NCBI RefSeq assembly: GCF_031455195.1
Contig: NZ_JAVDSH010000003.1
Location: forward strand, 186,001-250,000
Length of the DNA stretch: 64,000 nucleotides
Reading direction: 5' to 3'
Source of the DNA: Arthrobacter nitroguajacolicus_D
Lineage (GTDB): Bacteria; Actinomycetota; Actinomycetes; Actinomycetales; Micrococcaceae
Shown: one piece after another, positions 59,889 through 64,000 of the stretch
Position numbering within the stretch: position 1 is the stretch's first letter
How the letters are laid out: each line of letters opens with the position of its first letter
Notes under the pieces: model-generated
What the model was told of the DNA's origin: nothing
Database searches by the model: none
Seen by the model: only the letters and a program-made list of their open reading frames with translations
Position numbers and translations under genes: made by a program

Positions 59889-60767
59889 ATGACTCCGTTG
59901 GTATGGCTTTTCATTGCGCTCATCGTCACACCGATTGCGTACTTCGCATGGTCCCTGGCATCGATTGACCGGAAAGGTCTGGTGTCCATCCAGTCCAACC
60001 TTGGCTCCGGGTTTGGCCGCGGCGGTGAGCCCAAGATCCAACGCTCCCCCTTTATGCTTGGGCCAGCCAAAAGACTGATGCCCGGCAGTTATGAAGCCAA
60101 ACTGGACCATTGGCTGGCCTTGGCCGGGCGGCCCAGTTCCATGCCGCTGAGCAAGGTCATTGCCTTCAAACCACTGCTTGCCCTCATCGGCGCACTCACA
60201 GGCATCATGCTGGTTCTGGCCAGTGAGAATGGTGCAGCCATGGTCTTCGGTTTGATTTTGGGTGTGCTCCTGTACTTCTTGCCGGATCTCTTGATTGTGA
60301 ACATGGGGATTAAGAGGCAGGACGCCATCAAGCTCGAATTTCCCAACACCCTGGATCAGATGCTCATATCGGTTGAAGCGGGGCTGGGTTTCGAGTCCGC
60401 CATGGAGAGGGCGTCGATTCACGGCGAAGGACCGCTCGCTATGGAACTGGTGCGGACACTCCAGGATATGCAGGTGGGACGACCACGGCGTGAGGCTTAC
60501 GAGGCACTGGCTGATCGCTGCGCTGTGCCAGACGTTCGCAGCTTTGTCCTGGCCATCATTCAGGCCGACAAGTACGGCATTGGCATCGCCAACGTCCTCC
60601 GTGCACAAGCAAAGCAAGCCCGGGTCAAGCGCCGGCAGAACGCCGAAGAGAAGGCCATGAAGCTCCCTGTGAAGGTACTTTTCCCCTTGCTGTTCTGCAT
60701 CTTCCCGGTGCTGTTCATAGTCCTTCTGGGCCCTGCCGCCATCAAGATCATGCAAACCTTCAGCTGA
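59889..60767 (+). CDS. tadC: Tad platform protein TadC
   Basis: 292 residues, T2SSF family. Hydrophobic segments at the start, at LLALIGALTGIMLVLAS and at the end (VLFPLLFCIFPVLFIVLLGPAAI) flank a GspF domain with LDQMLISVEAGLGFESAMERA and VRSFVLAIIQADKYGIGIANVLR, typical of TadC. TAGGAGG precedes the ATG. Last gene of the Tad locus; no tadD gene is adjacent. Confidence 0.95.
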   Translation: MTPLVWLFIALIVTPIAYFAWSLASIDRKGLVSIQSNLGSGFGRGGEPKIQRSPFMLGPAKRLMPGSYEAKLDHWLALAGRPSSMPLSKVIAFKPLLALIGALTGIMLVLASENGAAMVFGLILGVLLYFLPDLLIVNMGIKRQDAIKLEFPNTLDQMLISVEAGLGFESAMERASIHGEGPLAMELVRTLQDMQVGRPRREAYEALADRCAVPDVRSFVLAIIQADKYGIGIANVLRAQAKQARVKRRQNAEEKAMKLPVKVLFPLLFCIFPVLFIVLLGPAAIKIMQTFS

Positions 60768-60790
60768 TCCTTCCCGCAGGGAAACAGACC

Positions 60791-60822
60791 GGCACTTCGC
60801 GGATCCCAGACCGCGGAGTGCC
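60791..60822 (+). terminator. Stem-loop after the Tad locus
   Basis: A 12-bp inverted repeat (GGCACTTCGCGG / CCGCGGAGTGCC, one G-U pair) with an 8-nt loop, 23 nt after tadC. No T-run. Confidence 0.65.
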
Positions 60823-60829
60823 ACAACGG

Positions 60830-60860
60830 CCCCCTTCCGGTACCCAGAGCCGGGAGGGGG
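60830..60860 (-). terminator. Stem-loop after truA
   Basis: An 11-bp inverted repeat (CCCCCTTCCGG / CCGGGAGGGGG, one G-U pair) with a 9-nt loop, 30 nt past the truA stop. Confidence 0.55.
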
Positions 60861-60890
60861 TCCTCCAACGTCCGGGCCCCAACCAGCGAG

Positions 60891-61781
60891 CTACTCCCGG
60901 CGCGCCCGCGTCAGTTCAGCCCGCCCCAGCAACTCGCCATCCGACGGGTACGCAACTTCCTCCAATACCAGCGGGTGGGGCGCAGCAAGAACGGATTTGG
61001 CATCCCGCTTCCGTTCCAACAATCGAGCGTGCAGCCAGCCCGGCGATTCCAGGCCCTCACCCACACGCAGCGCAGAACCTACCAACGACCGCACCATGTT
61101 GTGGCAAAAGGCATCCGCCTGGACGGTGGCCACGATGACGCCGTCGCTCCCCCGCGCAAACGAGAACTTCTGCAATTCACGGACCGTCGTGGCACCTTCG
61201 CGGGGTTTGCAATAAGAACGAAAGTCCTGCAGCCCCAACAGAGCCGTGGCACCTTCATTCATTACAGAGACATCCACAGCGGACTTGTGCCACAAGGTAA
61301 TGCTTCGAAGGACAGGGTCCCAGCGTTCCGGACCGTCGGCAATCCGGTAACTGTATCTACGCCACAACGCAGAAAAGCGGGCGTCGAAACCTTCGGGCGC
61401 CAGGCCGGCGTCGTGCACCTCCACAGCGCCGGTCAGGTCGCCAAGAATCCGGCTCAACGCACCACGGAGACGACGCAAAAGCGCGACGGCGGGATCGAGT
61501 TCGTGCCCTCGCGGCAGTGACAGCCACTCGGCTTCTGTCAGGTCCAGGTGAACTACCTGCCCACGGGCATGGACCCCGGCGTCAGTCCTGCCGGCAACCG
61601 TCACGCGGACTGGCCGCTGCAGCAGGAGCGTCAGTGCTTCCTCAAGCGACCCCTGCACCGTGCGAAGACCAGGCTGCAGTGCCCAGCCGCTGAAGGGACC
61701 GCCGTCGTACGAAAGATCCAGCCGGACACGCAAAAACCCGCCGCCCCCCATAACGGGGGCAGCGGGTTTTCGTTCGTTCAT
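60891..61781 (-). CDS. truA: tRNA pseudouridine(38-40) synthase
   Basis: 296 residues from the proposed ATG. LDLSYDGGPFSGWALQPGLRT (split across residues 21-41) is the conserved start of the fold. The catalytic Asp is Asp67 in VAGRTDAGVHARGQVVH, and the C-terminal VQADAFCHNMVRSLVGSALRVG is typical. The first ~15 codons (MNERKPAAP...) coincide with the rplQ terminator stem. An ATG at 61751 and a TTG further down would avoid part of it but have no ribosome site, so the true start is unsettled. Confidence 0.93.
   Translation of the reverse strand: MNERKPAAPVMGGGGFLRVRLDLSYDGGPFSGWALQPGLRTVQGSLEEALTLLLQRPVRVTVAGRTDAGVHARGQVVHLDLTEAEWLSLPRGHELDPAVALLRRLRGALSRILGDLTGAVEVHDAGLAPEGFDARFSALWRRYSYRIADGPERWDPVLRSITLWHKSAVDVSVMNEGATALLGLQDFRSYCKPREGATTVRELQKFSFARGSDGVIVATVQADAFCHNMVRSLVGSALRVGEGLESPGWLHARLLERKRDAKSVLAAPHPLVLEEVAYPSDGELLGRAELTRARRE
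61729..61771 (-). terminator. Intrinsic terminator of rplQ, inside the truA reading frame
   Basis: On the minus strand AAAACCCGC.GCCCCC and GGGGGC.GCGGGTTTT pair around a 6-nt loop, with single mismatches, and are followed by TTTTTG. The stem spans about codons 3-18 of the proposed truA frame. Confidence 0.8.
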
Positions 61782-61813
61782 AGACTTAAGTCTACTGGGA
61801 AGAATTCAGAGAA

Positions 61814-62374
61814 TTACTTCTTGTCCTCAGCGGCCGGAGCCTCTTCGGTTTCAGCAGCTTCAGCTTCAGCAGCGTCAGACTCAGCGGCCGGAGCCTCTTC
61901 GGTCTCAGCAGCTTCGGTCTCAACAACCTCTTCCTCGGCAGCCGGAGCTTCAGCAGCCGGAGCAGCCTTGGCAGCAGCGTTGGTTGCTTCAGCAACAACG
62001 GCCTGCTTCGGGGAAACCGGCTCAAGGACGAGCTCGATGACAGCCATGGGAGCGTTGTCGCCCTTGCGGTTGCCGATCTTGGTGATGCGGGTGTAGCCAC
62101 CATCGCGGTTGGCAACGGCGCCGGCGATGTCGGTGAACAGCTCGTGGACAACGCCCTTGTCGCTGATCAGGCCGAGAACGCGGCGGCGGGAAGCGAGGTC
62201 GCCACGCTTGGCGAAGGTGACCAGACGCTCTGCGTACGGCTTGAGGCGCTTGGCCTTGGTAACCGTGGTGGTGATGCGCTTGTGCTCAAACAGAGCAGCT
62301 GCCAGGTTCGCGAGCATGAGGCGCTCGTGAGCCGGGCCGCCTCCGAGGCGCGGACCCTTAGTGGGGGTAGGCAT
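61814..62374 (-). CDS. rplQ: Ribosomal protein L17 with long acidic tail
   Basis: 186 residues. The first ~125 form the usual L17 (MPTPTKGPRLGGGPAHERLML, then LVTFAKRGDLASRRRVLGL). The last ~60 residues are Ala/Glu-rich low complexity, common in actinobacteria. The tail contains an internal DNA duplication: a 34-nt stretch at 61828 recurs at 61882 with one mismatch, giving AAETEEAPAAE twice at 18-residue distance. Follows rpoA on the same strand. Confidence 0.97.
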   Translation of the reverse strand: MPTPTKGPRLGGGPAHERLMLANLAAALFEHKRITTTVTKAKRLKPYAERLVTFAKRGDLASRRRVLGLISDKGVVHELFTDIAGAVANRDGGYTRITKIGNRKGDNAPMAVIELVLEPVSPKQAVVAEATNAAAKAAPAAEAPAAEEEVVETEAAETEEAPAAESDAAEAEAAETEEAPAAEDKK

Positions 62375-62440
62375 AGTTATTTCTCCTGTTGTGTAAGCCG
62401 GTCAGGTCCATTGCTGGACCCGGCGGCCAAGATCTGCTGT

Positions 62441-63451
62441 TTAGAGCTCGTCGTCGCTGAACGCGGCGTCGTCCTCTTCGATGGCTGCGGCGCGGGCTGC
62501 GAGATCGAAACCGGGAGGGGAGTCCTTGAGGGACAGACCCAGTTCGACGAGCTTTGCCTTGACCTCGTCGATGGACTTCGCACCGAAGTTACGGATGTCC
62601 ATCAGGTCAGCCTCGGAGCGGGCAACGAGTTCACCCACGGTGTGGATGCCCTCACGCTTGAGGCAGTTGTAGGAACGGACCGTGAGGTCCAGATCCTCGA
62701 TCGGCAGAGCCATGTCGGCTGCCAGGGCAGCGTCCGTCGGCGACGGGCCAATCTCGATACCTTCAGCTGCGGTGTTCAGCTCACGGGCCAGACCGAACAG
62801 TTCCACCAGGGTGGTACCTGCGGAAGCAACAGCATCGCGGGGAGCGATTGCCTGCTTGGTCTCGACGTCGACAATGAGCTTGTCGAAGTCGGTGCGCTGC
62901 TCAACACGGGTAGCTTCCACGCGGAAAGTTACCTTCATGACCGGCGAGTAGATCGAGTCAACCGGAATACGGCCGATCTCGGAGTCGCCGGACTTGTTCT
63001 GAGCTGCCGAAACGTAGCCACGGCCGCGCTCGATGGTCAGTTCGAGTTCGAACTTGCCCTTCGAGTTCAGAGTGGCAATGTGCAGATCCGGGTTGTGGAA
63101 TTCGACGCCGGCCGGCGGAGCGATGTCCGCGGCGGTGACGACTCCGGGGCCCTGCTTGCGCAGGTAAGCAACAACCGGCTCATCGTGCTCGGAGGAAACC
63201 GAAAGGTTCTTGATGTTCAGGATGATCTCGGTGACATCTTCCTTGACACCCGGAACCGTGGTGAACTCGTGCAGCACGCCATCGATCCGGATGCTGGTTA
63301 CAGCGGCACCGGGGATGGAGGAGAGCAGGGTACGGCGGAGGGAGTTTCCGAGGGTGTAACCGAAGCCCGGCTCCAGCGGTTCAATGATGAAACGGGAGCG
63401 GTTCTCGGATACAACTTCTTCAGACAGGGTGGGGCGCTGTGCAATGAGCAC
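62441..63451 (-). CDS. rpoA: DNA-directed RNA polymerase subunit alpha
   Basis: 336 residues with both domains. The assembly domain (about 1-230) has PGFGYTLGNSLRRTLLSSIPG. The C-terminal domain (about 245-320) has LDLTVRSYNCLKREGIHTVGEL and NFGAKSIDEVKAKL, which contact UP elements and activators. GTG start at 63451 with AAAGGAAA upstream. Order rpsK-rpoA-rplQ is the standard alpha operon. Confidence 0.99.
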   Translation of the reverse strand: MLIAQRPTLSEEVVSENRSRFIIEPLEPGFGYTLGNSLRRTLLSSIPGAAVTSIRIDGVLHEFTTVPGVKEDVTEIILNIKNLSVSSEHDEPVVAYLRKQGPGVVTAADIAPPAGVEFHNPDLHIATLNSKGKFELELTIERGRGYVSAAQNKSGDSEIGRIPVDSIYSPVMKVTFRVEATRVEQRTDFDKLIVDVETKQAIAPRDAVASAGTTLVELFGLARELNTAAEGIEIGPSPTDAALAADMALPIEDLDLTVRSYNCLKREGIHTVGELVARSEADLMDIRNFGAKSIDEVKAKLVELGLSLKDSPPGFDLAARAAAIEEDDAAFSDDEL

Positions 63452-63600
63452 TTAGGTTTCCTTTCGGCGAGCATCCGCTATATGACGCAACACAGGTGGT
63501 GGAAATCGGCTTCGGTTTCCAGCCTGACCAGCCGGGCCATGCTTATGAAGGGTCGAAACCATTCACAGCAGGCCCGGCCGGTCAGGCAGGGAAGACCTAA

Positions 63601-64000
63601 TTAGACGCGGCGACGCTTCGGGGGGCGGCAACCGTTGTGGGCGCTGGGGGTGACGTCCTGGATGGAGCCAACCTCGAGGCCAGCGGCCTGAAGCGAACGG
63701 ATTGCGGTTTCGCGTCCGGATCCCGGGCCCTTGACGAATACGTCAACCTTGCGCAGACCGTGCTCCTGAGCGCGCTTTGCAGCAGCTTCGGCAGCCATCT
63801 GGGCAGCAAACGGGGTGGACTTACGGGAGCCCTTGAAGCCAACCTCACCGGCGGAAGCCCATGAGATGACAGCACCGTTCGGGTCCGTGATGGACACGAT
63901 GGTGTTGTTAAAGGTGCTCTTGATGTGCGCCTGGCCAAGCGCGATATTCTTCTTATCCTTGCGACGCGGCTTACGAACCGCTCCACGAGTCTTCGGGGGC
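63601..64000 (-). CDS. rpsK: Ribosomal protein S11 (start codon cut by the window edge)
   Basis: The frame is open to base 64000, which is the G of the expected ATG; only two bases of the start codon are missing. The visible 132 codons read PPKTRGAVRKPRRKDKK..., then NTIVSITDPNGAVISWASAG and VKGPGSGRETAIRSLQ, and end DVTPSAHNGCRPPKRRRV, all diagnostic of S11. Confidence 0.98.
   Translation of the reverse strand, partial: PPKTRGAVRKPRRKDKKNIALGQAHIKSTFNNTIVSITDPNGAVISWASAGEVGFKGSRKSTPFAAQMAAEAAAKRAQEHGLRKVDVFVKGPGSGRETAIRSLQAAGLEVGSIQDVTPSAHNGCRPPKRRRV

Overview
The window is chromosomal DNA from a high-GC actinobacterium, most likely an Arthrobacter/Paenarthrobacter-type member of the Micrococcaceae. 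The evidence is the combination of mycothiol synthesis (mshA), an Ino1 inositol-phosphate synthase, a CIRCE-controlled groES-groEL pair whose GroEL ends in a His-rich tail, GuaB3, frequent GTG/TTG starts, long acidic extensions on S9 and L17, and a complete Gram-positive Tad pilus locus. It is nearly all core genome. I see no IS element, phage, tRNA, rRNA or CRISPR array.

Layout. 1-11.5 kb (all minus): the N-terminal part of an SF1-like helicase with an unusual P-loop, then guaA, a DUF3817 protein, SURF1, a PTS EIIA, glpD, guaB3, an ABC exporter and guaB. Guanine nucleotide synthesis (guaB, guaB3, guaA) is therefore spread over about 10 kb. 11.7-16 kb: two tandem, translationally coupled membrane acyltransferases with C-terminal SGNH domains. 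16.1-17.4 kb: a DUF389 membrane protein followed by two oppositely oriented arrays of a 32-nt repeat. 17.4-19.6 kb: groES-groEL under two CIRCE boxes. 19.6-23.4 kb: a small membrane protein, a SAM methyltransferase, an AroE-like dehydrogenase and a probable zinc-starvation operon. In that operon a Zur-type operator sits on the promoter of an Mrf-like COG0523 relative, followed by a zinc-free L36. 23.6-28.9 kb: a GCS2 carboxylate-amine ligase, then alr-tsaE-tsaB-rimI-tsaD, in which every junction overlaps. 28.9-37.5 kb: a PfkB kinase divergent from a GH4 glycosidase, a GNAT protein, mshA, fhs, ino1 and an aldo/keto reductase. 37.6-44 kb: glgX-treY-treZ (glycogen to trehalose). 44.1-52.5 kb: nnr-acpS-glmS, coaA with a Tat-type lipoprotein carboxypeptidase, and glmM-rpsI-rplM. 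GlmS and GlmM together supply the amino-sugar precursor of the cell wall. 52.8-60.8 kb (plus): a complete Tad/Flp pilus locus from prepilin peptidase to TadC. 60.9-64 kb (minus): rpsK-rpoA-rplQ-truA, the end of a ribosomal protein operon.

The most interesting points are these: (1) a 17-bp-spaced promoter for the Mrf-like gene that coincides with a Zur-like palindrome and predicts a leaderless zinc-starvation transcript; (2) a GuaB3 protein with no cysteine at all, which therefore cannot use standard IMPDH chemistry; (3) a helicase-like protein with Gln instead of the Walker A Lys; (4) convergent 32-nt hairpin repeat arrays behind groEL; (5) the rplQ terminator lying inside the truA reading frame; (6) a strong stem-loop after flp that could set the pilin-to-machinery ratio. 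None of these is proven new; each is given with a way to test it.
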